Positions 52,719 to 63,345 are shown, counted from the first letter of the stretch. The stretch is DNA of 64,000 bases from Sellimonas caecigallum (GCF_019754295.1 NZ_VIRV01000006.1:62001-126000); one strand, 5' to 3'. Made by a program: numbers and translations. Notes: generated from the sequence alone by a model not told the origin.

Positions 52719-52752
52719 GGGGACGGGTTCCGGTTAGCCGGAACCCGTCCCC
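52719..52752. repeat. Perfect GC-rich palindrome, REP-like
   Basis: 15-bp perfect arms GGGGACGGGTTCCGG / CCGGAACCCGTCCCC with loop TTAG. It lies after the SufB stop and may act as its terminator, but the U tract is weak on both strands. Its GGGGACGG core resembles REP elements of RAYT-containing genomes. Confidence 0.65.
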
Positions 52753-52767
52753 CTTTATCAAATTTGT

Positions 52768-53691
52768 TTAGTTCAGGAAGTTTTCGATGATAACAGCTTC
52801 TGCTTCTTCTTCATTCATTCCGAATGTCTGGAGTTTCAGGAGCTGTTCGTTGTTGATGCGGCCGATGGCTGCTTCGTGTATGATTTGTGCGTCTACATTC
52901 CGGGCATCGATTTCTGGTATGGAGCGTACCTGCGCCTGATCCATGATGATGGAGTCGCACTGGATATGTGCGTGGCAGGCAGCTTTTCCGACAGCTATCG
53001 GGTGGAATGTCTGTCTGGATGTCCCTTTTCCGACGGATCTGGAGATGATCTGTGCGGAGGTTCCGTCTCCGTCCATTGTGACTGTCATATTGGATACTGC
53101 TTCTTGCTGGTCGTGTGTCATGAGTTTCTCTGTCACGTGGAGTTTGCTTTCTGCTTCCATGGAGATGTTCGTCTCCCGGACGGTGGAATCAACCCCTTTG
53201 ATCTGCACCGTGTCCATGATAAAGGTGGATCCTTCTCCGATGTGGATGTCTGTCACTGGGTTGAGCACTTTTGCGCCGGTTCCTTCCCCTTCGCCGTAAT
53301 GCTTTTCTTCGTAGCGCACGACCGCGTTTTTCCCGATGTGGAAGGTGTGGATGCCGTCATGTCTTGCTTCGTTGCACCCGGAATTGTGGATGCCGCATCC
53401 GGCCACGATGGTCACATCCGCTCCGTCTTCCACATAAAAATCATTGTACACGACATCTGTCATTCCGGATGCCGACACGACGACAGGGATGTGTACAGAT
53501 TCTCCTTTTGTATCTTTATCGATATAAATGTCAATGCCTTGCCTGTCCTCTTTTTTCCGGATCTTTACATGCTGGCTATCGCCATGACAGACTGAGATCC
53601 CGTTTTGTCTGAGATTAAATGCTCCTTCCTGGCGAAAACCTTCCCCGTCGATCATGCGCAGCACTTTTTCTGTGATTTTATCAAGTATCAT
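52768..53691 (-). CDS. sufB: SufB/SufD-type scaffold of a minimal iron-sulfur system
   Basis: A 307-residue SufB/SufD-family beta-helix protein, much shorter than standard SufB (about 470 residues). Characteristic parts are CGIHNSGCNEARHDGIHTFHIG (core HNSGCNEARHDGIH), SNMTVTMDGDGTSAQIISR and the C-terminal HEAAIGRINNEQLLKLQTFGM (core IGRINNEQLLKLQ). With the upstream SufC-type ATPase it forms a two-gene set with no SufS, SufU or SufD, like the SMS (SUF-like minimal system) described in anaerobes. It likely assembles clusters for the many iron-sulfur proteins seen here. The gap to SufC is 27 nt. Confidence 0.85.
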   Translation of the reverse strand: MILDKITEKVLRMIDGEGFRQEGAFNLRQNGISVCHGDSQHVKIRKKEDRQGIDIYIDKDTKGESVHIPVVVSASGMTDVVYNDFYVEDGADVTIVAGCGIHNSGCNEARHDGIHTFHIGKNAVVRYEEKHYGEGEGTGAKVLNPVTDIHIGEGSTFIMDTVQIKGVDSTVRETNISMEAESKLHVTEKLMTHDQQEAVSNMTVTMDGDGTSAQIISRSVGKGTSRQTFHPIAVGKAACHAHIQCDSIIMDQAQVRSIPEIDARNVDAQIIHEAAIGRINNEQLLKLQTFGMNEEEAEAVIIENFLN

Positions 53692-53718
53692 ATGAATGCA
53701 CCTTCTTCCTTCTGTGTC

Positions 53719-54441
53719 TTATTCCATCATACAGTACGGGCGGCTCATTGTTTCTTCCGTCAGTTCTGGAAGCAGCTCTTCTGTCGGCCCGATTTTCTTG
53801 ATCTTTCCGTTGTCGATGATCATGATCCGGTCCGCCATCCGTATAATTCGCTCCTGGTGTGAGATCAGGAGGAGACTTTCTTTCTTATTCTTATGAATTT
53901 TTTCGAATTCATCCACCAGCATGGCAAAACTCCAGAGGTCGATTCCAGCCTCCGGCTCATCGAAAATGCAAAGTTTGTGTTTCTTCACAAGTACTGTGGC
54001 GATCTCGATCCGTTTCATCTCTCCTCCGGAAAGTGTCCCATCCACTTCCCTGTCCAGATACTCTTCAGCGCACAGTCCCACCCGGCTTAAAAGGCCGCAG
54101 CAGATGTGCTTTGGAAGCTCTGTCCCGGCCGCCAGACTTAAAAGTCTTCTGACTGTCATTCCTTTGAATCTCGGTGGCTGTTGGAAAGCGAATCCGATGC
54201 CGGCCTTCGCCCTCTCATGAATGCTCAGGCTGCTGATATCCTGTCCATCCAGATAAATCTTTCCCTGGTTTGCTTCATATAATCCCATCATGAGCTTTGC
54301 GATGGTAGATTTTCCACCTCCGTTTGGCCCTGTTACGACGAGCATCTCCCCGTCTTTTACTTCAAAACTGATATCCGTTAATATTTCCTGTCTCTTTCCT
54401 TCTTCTTCTACTTCATAGGAAAGATGTTCTACTTTCAGCAT
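53719..54441 (-). CDS. sufC: SufC-type ATPase
   Basis: A 240-residue ABC ATPase of the SufC class with Walker A GPNGGGKST (about 35-43), signature LSGGEMKRIEIA and Walker B LCIFDEPEAGID. SufC powers assembly on SufB. ATG 54441 is favoured over an ATG 12 nt upstream that would sit on the ribosome-binding site. It heads the SufC-SufB operon and lies after a promoter embedded in a long inverted repeat. Confidence 0.88.
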   Translation of the reverse strand: MLKVEHLSYEVEEEGKRQEILTDISFEVKDGEMLVVTGPNGGGKSTIAKLMMGLYEANQGKIYLDGQDISSLSIHERAKAGIGFAFQQPPRFKGMTVRRLLSLAAGTELPKHICCGLLSRVGLCAEEYLDREVDGTLSGGEMKRIEIATVLVKKHKLCIFDEPEAGIDLWSFAMLVDEFEKIHKNKKESLLLISHQERIIRMADRIMIIDNGKIKKIGPTEELLPELTEETMSRPYCMME

Positions 54442-54472
54442 GTATTTCCTCATCTCCTTTTTGTCTGCTATT

Positions 54473-54501
54473 ATGATAGTACGTCAACAGGATGTTGTAA
54501 A
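54473..54501 (-). promoter_or_regulatory. Promoter of the SufC-SufB operon
   Basis: -35 TTTACA, 17-bp spacer, -10 TATCAT on the minus strand. The -35 lies in one arm of a perfect 15-bp inverted repeat. Confidence 0.55.
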
Positions 54502-54528
54502 GTGGTTTCCCGATTACAACATCCTGTT
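54486..54528. repeat. Perfect 15-bp inverted repeat over the SufC promoter
   Basis: Arms AACAGGATGTTGTAA and TTACAACATCCTGTT with a 13-nt centre. It could be the terminator of the metal ATPase gene (no U tract on that strand) or an operator for an iron-sulfur or redox sensor. Confidence 0.7.
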
Positions 54529-54541
54529 TTCTATTGATTTA

Positions 54542-56443
54542 CTATTCTTTTTCAATCTTCAATGCACGCATGGCATTTAAGATGGCGATGACCGCCACCC
54601 CCACATCCGCGAACACTGCCTCCCACATATTGGCTGCCCCGAATGCTCCAAGGAGGAGGACAAGTCCCTTTACCGCCAGAGCAAAGATGATGTTCTGTTT
54701 CACAATCCGAAGCGTCTTTCTTGCGATTCCTACTACCTGTGCAATCTTTTCGGTATGGTCATCCATCAGGACAACGTCCGCCGCCTCGATGGCTGCATCA
54801 GAGCCCATGCTTCCCATAGCGATTCCCACATCTGCACGTCCAAGGACAGGTGCATCGTTGATGCCGTCCCCCACAAATGCAAGTTTGGCACGTTTTTCTT
54901 CTTTGGAAGTTCCCCGTTTCAGCTCTTCCAAAAGAGATTCTACTTTCTCTACTTTATCTCCCGGCAAGAGTTCCGTATATACAGTATCGATCCCAAGTTC
55001 TCTGGCTACTGTTTCCCCGGCTGTCTTCTTGTCTCCAGTCAGCATAACCGTCTTCTTTACCCCTGACTGTTTCAGACGGCGGATTGCCTCTTTAGATCCT
55101 TCTTTGATCGTATCTGAGATCACGATCGTCCCCAGAAATGCTCCGTCCCAGGCAATCTGGACAACAGTTCCTGCCCCCTCGTATTGTTCGCAGACGATTC
55201 CAAACTTTTTCATCAATTTCTCATTTCCGGCAAGCAGCTCTTTTCCCCGGTAGACTGCCTGGATCCCAAACCCGGAAATTTCTTTTGCATCTTCCACTTT
55301 TTCCTCCGCCTTTTCCCCTGTCCTCTCAAGATATGCATCCCGAATAGACTGAGCGATCGGATGATCAGAATATTTTTCTGCCAGATATGCAAGTTTCAGA
55401 AGTTCATCCTGCTTCTCCTCCGGAAAAATCTTCGTCACTTTGAATTCGCCCTTTGTCAGCGTACCAGTCTTATCGAATACGATCGTTTCCATATCGGCCA
55501 GTGCTTCCAGGTAGTTGCTTCCTTTTACCAGCACACCGATTTTGGATGCCGCCCCGATTCCTCCAAAGAAACTAAGCGGTACGGAGATGACAAGGGCACA
55601 CGGACAGGAGATAACGAGGAAGATACATGCTCTCTGTATCCATTCTCCCCAGCTGCCGCCGGATACGATAGGCGGAATGACTGCCAAAAGTACCGCTGCA
55701 CAGACAACAATCGGCGTATAATATTTTGCAAACCTTGTGATGAAGTTTTCCACTTTTGCCTTTTTGCTGCTGGCATTTTCCACCATCTCCAGTATTTTTG
55801 ACACTGTGGAATCTTCAAACTCTTTCGTAACCTGTACGCGTATGGTACCATTTCCGTTTATACATCCGCTGATGACTTCTGTTCCTGTTTCCGCCTTCCG
55901 AGGCACCGATTCTCCCGTGAGGGCTGATGTGTCGATCATCGTAGTCCCTTGCACCACAATTCCGTCAAGCGGAATCCTCTCTCCCGGCTTTACTGTAATG
56001 ACTGTGCCGATCTCCACATCGTCTGGATCTACCTGACGCAGTTCTCCTTCTATCTCCACATTGGCGTATTCCGGGCAGATGTCCATCAGTTCCGTGATGG
56101 AAGCTCTGGAACGGTTGACCGCATAGCTCTGGAACCATTCTCCCACCTGGTAGAACAGCATGACTGCTACTGCTTCTTCATATTCGCCCACTCCAAACGC
56201 GCCGAATGTCGCAATGCACATCAGAAAGTTTTCATCAAAGACCTGGCCACGACAGATGTTCCTCGCCGCTTTATATAGGATATCCCATCCAATCACAAAA
56301 TATGGTATCAGATAGATGACAAATCCCTTCGGGAACTCTTCCATACCCTCGATGATCTCCGCCTCTTTAAACACTTTCAGAGCAAAAAAGAGCAGGAATG
56401 CCACTCCTATTCTCAGGAGCATCTGTTTTTGCTTTTTTGTCAT
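54542..56443 (-). CDS. Heavy-metal P1B-type ATPase (Cd/Zn/Pb-export type)
   Basis: A 633-residue P1B ATPase. The CPC ion-translocation motif is at 280-282 (ISCPCAL), the phosphorylated Asp is D324 in DKTGTLTKG, TGES is at 176-179 and the SDHPIAQ motif near 380 is present. The CPC with no N-terminal metal-binding domain in the same chain fits a soft-metal exporter such as CadA/ZntA; copper is possible. A separate 73-residue HMA protein is encoded 41 nt upstream and probably supplies the metal. Confidence 0.9.
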   Translation of the reverse strand: MTKKQKQMLLRIGVAFLLFFALKVFKEAEIIEGMEEFPKGFVIYLIPYFVIGWDILYKAARNICRGQVFDENFLMCIATFGAFGVGEYEEAVAVMLFYQVGEWFQSYAVNRSRASITELMDICPEYANVEIEGELRQVDPDDVEIGTVITVKPGERIPLDGIVVQGTTMIDTSALTGESVPRKAETGTEVISGCINGNGTIRVQVTKEFEDSTVSKILEMVENASSKKAKVENFITRFAKYYTPIVVCAAVLLAVIPPIVSGGSWGEWIQRACIFLVISCPCALVISVPLSFFGGIGAASKIGVLVKGSNYLEALADMETIVFDKTGTLTKGEFKVTKIFPEEKQDELLKLAYLAEKYSDHPIAQSIRDAYLERTGEKAEEKVEDAKEISGFGIQAVYRGKELLAGNEKLMKKFGIVCEQYEGAGTVVQIAWDGAFLGTIVISDTIKEGSKEAIRRLKQSGVKKTVMLTGDKKTAGETVARELGIDTVYTELLPGDKVEKVESLLEELKRGTSKEEKRAKLAFVGDGINDAPVLGRADVGIAMGSMGSDAAIEAADVVLMDDHTEKIAQVVGIARKTLRIVKQNIIFALAVKGLVLLLGAFGAANMWEAVFADVGVAVIAILNAMRALKIEKE

Positions 56444-56484
56444 CGTTTTTTCCCCCTGTATCTACAACTTATCCGAAAATGGAA

Positions 56485-56706
56485 CTACATCACGATCTTA
56501 CAGTCTGGTTCAATCTTACTGCATACTTTTGCGACCTTAGCCATGATCTCTTCGAATCGGTCATCATCTGCCTCTATCGTAAGTTTCTGTGCCATAAAAC
56601 TGATGGTGGCGTCTTTTACTCCATCGATTTTTTTGATTCCATCCTCCATCTTCGCTGCACAATGTGCACAGTCCAAATCCTGCATCTTAAATTTTTTCTT
56701 CATCAT
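56485..56706 (-). CDS. HMA-domain metallochaperone, separate from the ATPase
   Basis: A 73-residue heavy-metal-associated domain with the ligand motif C-A-H-C in DLDCAHCAAKM. In most CadA/CopA proteins this domain is fused at the N terminus of the pump; here it is a separate gene just upstream. It follows a promoter and palindrome of the SmtB/ArsR type. Start at 56706 after GGAGG; M18 is also possible. Confidence 0.87.
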   Translation of the reverse strand: MMKKKFKMQDLDCAHCAAKMEDGIKKIDGVKDATISFMAQKLTIEADDDRFEEIMAKVAKVCSKIEPDCKIVM

Positions 56707-56740
56707 CCCATACCTCCAAATTTTTGTTTTACATGAGAAC

Positions 56741-56760
56741 ATATGAACAACCATTCATAT
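56741..56760. promoter_or_regulatory. SmtB/ArsR-type metal operator
   Basis: ATATGAA-CAACCA-TTCATAT, perfect 7-bp arms with the TGAA-N6-TTCA core of SmtB/CzrA/CadC sites. It begins about 12 bp downstream of the -10. Confidence 0.75.
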
Positions 56761-56771
56761 ATTGTACTTAT

Positions 56772-56800
56772 ACTATACGCTATCACACCATCTATGTCAA
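56772..56800 (-). promoter_or_regulatory. Promoter of the HMA-ATPase operon
   Basis: -35 TTGACA, 17-bp spacer, -10 TATAGT on the minus strand. Confidence 0.85.
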
Positions 56801-56807
56801 TCCTTTT

Positions 56808-56857
56808 TTGCAAAAAGAAAAACACGGCATATCCACCTGCCATGAATATACCGTGTT
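56808..56857 (-). terminator. Terminator after dnaJ
   Basis: Arms AACACGGTATAT / ATATGCCGTGTT with one G-U pair, followed by TTTCTTTTTGC on the minus strand. Confidence 0.8.
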
Positions 56858-56875
56858 CTTCTTTTTTATTTTCTA

Positions 56876-58072
56876 TCAATCCTTCTCTTCAAATTCTTCG
56901 AAGGTTTCTTTCAGCTTATTCATAAAGCCTTTTTTCTTCGGTTTTTCTTTTTCCGTCTCAGGCTGATTCAGGGAGTTTCCTGCCAGCATGTCGAATTTTT
57001 TCAGCGCTTCTTTTGCCTCTGCACTGAGCTTCTCCGGCGTCTGGATGACAAGTGTCACATACTGGTCTCCTCGTACTTTCGGATTTCTCACAGACGGTAC
57101 CCCTTTTCCTCTCAGGCGCACTTTTGTGTCTGTCTTTGTTCCTGGCTTGACCGTGTAGATGACATCTCCGTCCACCGTCTTGATACGCACATCCCCGCCA
57201 AGGGCTGCCTGTGCAAAAGAGATCGGGGCTGTGGAAAAGATATTCATATCCTGTCTCTGGAAAATCGGATGTCTGGAGACAGTTACTTCCACAAGAAGAT
57301 CTCCTCTTGGCCCTCCGTTTGTTCCCGGTTCGCCTTTGTCACGAATTCGCACACTTTGCCCGTTGTCAATACCTGCCGGTATCGTTACCTGGATCGTCTT
57401 CTTGTTAGACACATATCCGGTGCCGCCGCAGTCCGGACATTTTTCCTTGATAACCTTTCCTGTACCATGACAGTCCGGACAAGTCTGGACATTCTGCACT
57501 GTACCAAAGAATGACTGTGATGTATACACTACCTGCCCTTTACCGCCGCAGCGTGAACAGGTCTCCGGGCTCGTCCCCGGTTTCGCGCCTGTACCATTGC
57601 ACTTTGGACATGGATCTTTCAGCACGATATCAATCTCTTTTTCGCAGCCAAACACCGCTTCTTCAAATGTGATGCGGATTCCTTTGCGGATATTCATCCC
57701 TTTCATCGGGCCATTGTTGGCACGGCCTCCTCTTCTGCCGCCCCCGAAGAAATCGCCAAATATATCGCCAAATATATCGCTGAAGTCTGCTCCGCTGAAA
57801 TCAAATCCGCCGAATCCGCCTGCGCCAGCTCCTGCACCGCCGTCAAAAGCCGCATGACCAAACTGGTCATATTGACGGCGTTTTTCCGGGTCACTTAATA
57901 CAGCATACGCTTCAGAAGCTTCTTTGAATTTTTTCTCTGCTTCCGCATCCCCAGGATTCATATCCGGATGATATTTTTTCGCAAGCTGACGGTATGCTTT
58001 TTTCAGTGTTGCGTCATCGGCATCTCTGGAAACACCCAGCACTTCATAGTAGTCTCTTTTTGCCTCTGCCAT
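56876..58072 (-). CDS. dnaJ: Chaperone protein DnaJ
   Basis: A 398-residue type I J-protein. Features in order are the J-domain with HPD ([10 protein letters not shown]), a Gly/Phe-rich segment ([12 protein letters not shown]), four zinc repeats C-x2-C-x-G-x-G ([32 protein letters not shown]) and the substrate-binding C terminus, then a charged tail ending FEEFEEKD. It stimulates DnaK ATPase. It is the last gene of the hrcA-grpE-dnaK-dnaJ operon, separated from dnaK by a long hairpin. Confidence 0.97.
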   Translation of the reverse strand: MAEAKRDYYEVLGVSRDADDATLKKAYRQLAKKYHPDMNPGDAEAEKKFKEASEAYAVLSDPEKRRQYDQFGHAAFDGGAGAGAGGFGGFDFSGADFSDIFGDIFGDFFGGGRRGGRANNGPMKGMNIRKGIRITFEEAVFGCEKEIDIVLKDPCPKCNGTGAKPGTSPETCSRCGGKGQVVYTSQSFFGTVQNVQTCPDCHGTGKVIKEKCPDCGGTGYVSNKKTIQVTIPAGIDNGQSVRIRDKGEPGTNGGPRGDLLVEVTVSRHPIFQRQDMNIFSTAPISFAQAALGGDVRIKTVDGDVIYTVKPGTKTDTKVRLRGKGVPSVRNPKVRGDQYVTLVIQTPEKLSAEAKEALKKFDMLAGNSLNQPETEKEKPKKKGFMNKLKETFEEFEEKD

Positions 58073-58101
58073 AACCGTTACCTTCCCTTTCTGCTGTTGC
58101 G

Positions 58102-58162
58102 CAAATAATGCGCAGCGTGCGGAAAAGGAAGGTTCTATCCTTCCTCATCCCGCACCCAGCGC
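58102..58162 (-). other. Long hairpin between dnaK and dnaJ
   Basis: Nested inverted repeat with GGAAGG/CCTTCC, GTGCGG/CCGCAC and GCGC/GCGC arms; a second TGCGC hairpin follows. It could cut, stabilise or attenuate the transcript. Confidence 0.6.
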
Positions 58163-58181
58163 AATGTTTTATTTCGTCTGA

Positions 58182-60077
<1,896 letters not shown>

Positions 60078-60716
60078 TTAGTTTGCTACTTTTACCATGC
60101 TGTGTCTTACAACAGATTCGCGGTACATGTATCCTTTCTGGAATTCCTCTACCACGATGTTTTCTCCGGCTTCTTCGTCTTCCACATGCATTACCGCATT
60201 ATGGAAATCCGGATTAAACTCCTGTCCTAACGCTTCGATTTGTTTCACACCGGCATCTTCCAGTGTCTTCATCAACTGTTTGTATACTTTATCCATGCCG
60301 TCCACAAACGGATCTTTGCGTTTTTCTTCATCTACGCTCTGGAATCCGCGTTCGAAGTTATCGATGACCGGAAGGATCTTTTCGATAATATCCTTCGCCC
60401 CGATCTCGTACATGGCGGATTTTTCTTTCTCCGTGCGCTTCCGGTAGTTGTCAAATTCTGCCATCTGCCTTGTGAGTTTGTCTGTCAGATCTTCGATTTT
60501 TTCATCTTTCGGATCTTTTTTATTTTTCTTTTTAAAGAAGCTTTTTTTCTCTTTCTTTTCTTCGGCTTCCTGCTCTGTCTCCGCCTCGCTGTCCGTTTCC
60601 GGATTTTCTTTCGTCACATCCTCGTCGGCTGCTTCGGCGTTTGTTTCTTCCGCCTGCTTCTTCGCTTCCTCTACTGCTTCTTTTACCATTTCTTCTTGAT
60701 TTTTATGTTCGTCCAC
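60078..60716 (-). CDS. grpE: Nucleotide exchange factor GrpE
   Basis: A 212-residue GrpE. The first 75 residues are strongly acidic and then basic (EEKKEKKSFFKKKNKKDP), longer than in Bacillus. The coiled coil and beta-domain follow, with FDNYRKRTEKEK, PVIDNFERGF and GYMYRESVVRHSMVKVA, the C-terminal signature. It releases ADP from DnaK. It sits between hrcA and dnaK. Confidence 0.96.
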   Translation of the reverse strand: MDEHKNQEEMVKEAVEEAKKQAEETNAEAADEDVTKENPETDSEAETEQEAEEKKEKKSFFKKKNKKDPKDEKIEDLTDKLTRQMAEFDNYRKRTEKEKSAMYEIGAKDIIEKILPVIDNFERGFQSVDEEKRKDPFVDGMDKVYKQLMKTLEDAGVKQIEALGQEFNPDFHNAVMHVEDEEAGENIVVEEFQKGYMYRESVVRHSMVKVAN

Positions 60717-60740
60717 CAGGATACCACCTTTCTGTTCTTT

Positions 60741-61781
60741 CTATTCTTTTCTATGAAATATCGTATCCAGCTCATTCTGCAATGTTTTGAGGGTATCCAT
60801 GACATGCTCGTAATCCATCCGTTTCGGACCGATGATACCGATCGTCCCCTGCATGCCTTCCCCTAATTCATAGGTGGCTGTCACGACACTGCAGTCTTTC
60901 ATGTTCTGTACCGGGGTCTCGTTTCCGATATATACCTGTATCCCTTTGTTCTCACTGGAAAGCGTCTGCGTGACCAGTTCGGAAAGCTGCTGTTTTTCCT
61001 CAAAGGCACTGATGATCTCCTGCGCACTCTGCTTGTCGGAAAGTTCCGGGTATCGGAAAATATTCGTCGCGCCGCTGGTGTAGATCTCCATATCCTGGTC
61101 AAGCTGGATGACATTTGCAACCGCATCCAGAACATCGCTGATGACTCCGCTGTGTATGCCTGCCTGTTCTTTGAGCTTTGCAATCAGCCCCAGAGTGATC
61201 TGATCGATGGACATCCCATTGAGCGTGGTGTTCAAAAGCATGTTGAGCTTTAAAAGAGTCTCATTGTCCAGCATCTGATCCACTTCCAGGATCTGGTTTT
61301 TCACAATGTTTCCTTCCAGCACGATGACTGCGATGAGCTGCTCTTCATCCACCTGGGAAAGCTGGATAAACTTCAGCTTGTTTCTCGTGCTGACCGGCGC
61401 TGAGACCATCGTCGCATAATTGGTGCTGTTTGCCAGCACTTTTGCCGCCTGCTTCAACAGCTGATCCATCTTATCAGCCTTCTTCAGCATCTGTTCCTTG
61501 ATCTCGGTTACTTCCTGCTCCTTTTCCAGCATCAGCATATCCACATAAAGCCGGTAACCCTTATCTGACGGGATCCGCCCCGCCGAGGTGTGAGGCTGAA
61601 CGATGTATCCAAGCTCTTCCAGATCTGCCATCTCGTTCCGTATCGTTGCAGAACTCAGATTCAAATCCGTATATTTGGAAATCGTCCTGGAACCTACGGG
61701 ATCCCCCGTCTCCAGATAATTCTGAATGACAGCTTTTAAAATCTTCAGTTTTCTCTCACTCAGTTCCTGGATCGCTTCCAT
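60741..61781 (-). CDS. hrcA: Heat-shock repressor HrcA
   Basis: A 346-residue repressor that binds CIRCE. The winged helix is LKAVIQNYLETGDPVGSRTI followed by SSATIRNEMADLEELG, and the GAF-like and dimer domains follow (YELGEGMQGTIGIIGPKRM at the C terminus, core GTIGIIGPKRMDY). The start at 61781 follows AGGAGG; a longer in-frame ATG at 61811 lies in the CIRCE element and is excluded. It represses its own operon, with activity set by the GroE chaperonin in known cases. Confidence 0.95.
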   Translation of the reverse strand: MEAIQELSERKLKILKAVIQNYLETGDPVGSRTISKYTDLNLSSATIRNEMADLEELGYIVQPHTSAGRIPSDKGYRLYVDMLMLEKEQEVTEIKEQMLKKADKMDQLLKQAAKVLANSTNYATMVSAPVSTRNKLKFIQLSQVDEEQLIAVIVLEGNIVKNQILEVDQMLDNETLLKLNMLLNTTLNGMSIDQITLGLIAKLKEQAGIHSGVISDVLDAVANVIQLDQDMEIYTSGATNIFRYPELSDKQSAQEIISAFEEKQQLSELVTQTLSSENKGIQVYIGNETPVQNMKDCSVVTATYELGEGMQGTIGIIGPKRMDYEHVMDTLKTLQNELDTIFHRKE

Positions 61782-61804
61782 CTCGTCTGCCTCCTTCGAT
61801 GTTA

Positions 61805-61831
61805 TTAGCACTCATGTATTTCGAGTGCTAA
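61805..61831. promoter_or_regulatory. CIRCE operator
   Basis: TTAGCACTC-N9-GAGTGCTAA, exact match to the consensus, in the leader of the hrcA operon. Confidence 0.98.
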
Positions 61832-61845
61832 CATCTACGGTTATT

Positions 61846-61874
61846 AATGTAACACTCCTACCCACTTTTGTCAA
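61846..61874 (-). promoter_or_regulatory. Promoter of the hrcA-grpE-dnaK-dnaJ operon
   Basis: -35 TTGACA, 17-bp spacer, -10 TACATT on the minus strand, just upstream of CIRCE. Confidence 0.85.
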
Positions 61875-61909
61875 CACTGATTCTGAAAATTTTTATGTCT
61901 TCCACGCGC

Positions 61910-61940
61910 AAAAAAAAGAATCCCGGGCACAGGATTCTTT
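61910..61940 (-). terminator. Terminator after the alarmone synthetase gene
   Basis: 9-bp arms AAAGAATCC / GGATTCTTT with an 8-nt loop, followed by an uninterrupted T run on the minus strand. Confidence 0.9.
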
Positions 61941-61956
61941 TCTCTGTCTTATGACG

Positions 61957-62640
61957 TTATTCAATTCTTCTTCTGAGGTTCTGCATCTTTTCATCCGTCG
62001 CAGCGATCGTCTCCGCGCACTCTTTTAACTCCTGGATCAGTGTGTCATGCTCAGGCACGTTTTTTTTGTATTTGATCTGGTGCTCCAGGCTTGCCCAGAA
62101 ATCCATTGCAACCGTACGGATCTGCACTTCCACCCGCATAGGCTTTTTACAGTCTGAGAAAAATACAGGGATCTCCACTATCATGTGATAGCTTCTGTAG
62201 CCGTTTGGCTTCGGGTTTTTGATATAATCTTTGACTGCAACTACCGTGATGTCGTCCTGGCATGTCAGCATGTTCGCCACTTTGTAGATATCATCAATGA
62301 ACGGACAGATCACACGAATACCGGCCACATCATTTAAATTTTTCTCAATGGCTTCCACCGTGACGGGGAGACCCATTCTTCCGAGTTTCTCTGCGATGCT
62401 TACCGGTTTCTTGATCCGGCTTTGAATACTTTCGATGGGATTTCTGTCTCCGTATAAGGAAAGCTCATCATCCAGCACCTGAAGTTTTGTCGTGACTTCC
62501 CGGATGGCGGATCGGTACCTCATCATAAGGGTGTTAAAACTCATGAGACGTTCCACCGTCTCTTCTTCATTCTCTCCGCCCAAAAATTCTTTTACCAGTT
62601 CTTTTTGATTGTTTTCTTCTTTTGTCATTGTCTGTCCCAT
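61957..62640 (-). CDS. Small alarmone synthetase (RelA/SpoT-type GTP pyrophosphokinase)
   Basis: A 227-residue single-domain (p)ppGpp synthetase of the RelQ/SAS class. It has the synthetase signature around NLNDVAGIRVICPFIDDIYK (core DVAGIRV), PKPNGYRSYHMIVE with the Tyr that stacks on the nucleotide, and VEVQIRTVAMDFWASLEHQI. There is no hydrolase domain, TGS or ACT, so it makes but does not degrade the alarmone. The start codon is uncertain (ATG at 62640 or 62628). It is probably cell-stress controlled. Confidence 0.88.
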   Translation of the reverse strand: MGQTMTKEENNQKELVKEFLGGENEEETVERLMSFNTLMMRYRSAIREVTTKLQVLDDELSLYGDRNPIESIQSRIKKPVSIAEKLGRMGLPVTVEAIEKNLNDVAGIRVICPFIDDIYKVANMLTCQDDITVVAVKDYIKNPKPNGYRSYHMIVEIPVFFSDCKKPMRVEVQIRTVAMDFWASLEHQIKYKKNVPEHDTLIQELKECAETIAATDEKMQNLRRRIE

Positions 62641-62675
62641 ACCTTTTACGTAATATTTTCTGTCAAAAAATCTCT

Positions 62676-63293
62676 TTACCTGATAAAATTTGTCCTGGAC
62701 GGGGATTCTTTTTCCGGAAGCCCGTATGCCTCTTTTCCGAGGGCGATGCTCTTCATTAGAAATGCCATATTCCGCGCCAGTGTCCGCATGATCTGCAGAC
62801 CCTCTTCATCCTGAAGCGCTTCCCCCTGGGCGCTTCCGTGGATGCTGTTCCAGTACTGTCCGGATGCCACAGGCATGCCGCTGATAGTAAAATATTTGTT
62901 CAGCTCGTCAAAAGTGGAGGAAAGTCCGCCTCTTCTGGCTGCCGCCACAGCCGCGCCAACTTTCATCGTCTTGTCAAACGGTGTGCTGTAGAAAAGCCGA
63001 TCCAGAAAAGCAATCAGCGTCGCATTGGCTGAAGCGTAGTATACCGGACTTCCTACTACAAGCCCGTCACATTTCTCAAATTTCGCTGCTGTCTCGTTGA
63101 CAAGATCGTCAAACACACATTTTCCATTTTTTCGGCAGGAAGCACATCCGATACATCCGCGGATGGCCTGATTTCCCACCTGGATGATTTCTGTCTCGAT
63201 TCCTTCTTGAGCAAATATCTTTTCCATCTCCTGCAGAGCAATGTAGGTATTTCCCTTCGTGTGAGGACTTCCGTTTACAAGCAATACTTTCAT
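62676..63293 (-). CDS. NADPH-dependent FMN reductase-like flavoprotein
   Basis: A 205-residue flavodoxin-fold reductase. The FMN phosphate loop is NGSPHTKGNT, the second loop is VVGSPVYYAS and an insertion C-x2-C-x2-C-x4-C is visible in GCIGCASCRKNGKC, which in related iron-sulfur flavoproteins binds a cluster. The acceptor is unknown. It begins 35 nt upstream of the alarmone synthetase and runs the same way. Confidence 0.85.
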   Translation of the reverse strand: MKVLLVNGSPHTKGNTYIALQEMEKIFAQEGIETEIIQVGNQAIRGCIGCASCRKNGKCVFDDLVNETAAKFEKCDGLVVGSPVYYASANATLIAFLDRLFYSTPFDKTMKVGAAVAAARRGGLSSTFDELNKYFTISGMPVASGQYWNSIHGSAQGEALQDEEGLQIMRTLARNMAFLMKSIALGKEAYGLPEKESPSRTNFIR

Positions 63294-63345
63294 TTCTTAT
63301 TTTCCTCCTTTTTTCTTTTCTCTGGTGTCTGTCAAAGACAACCTC

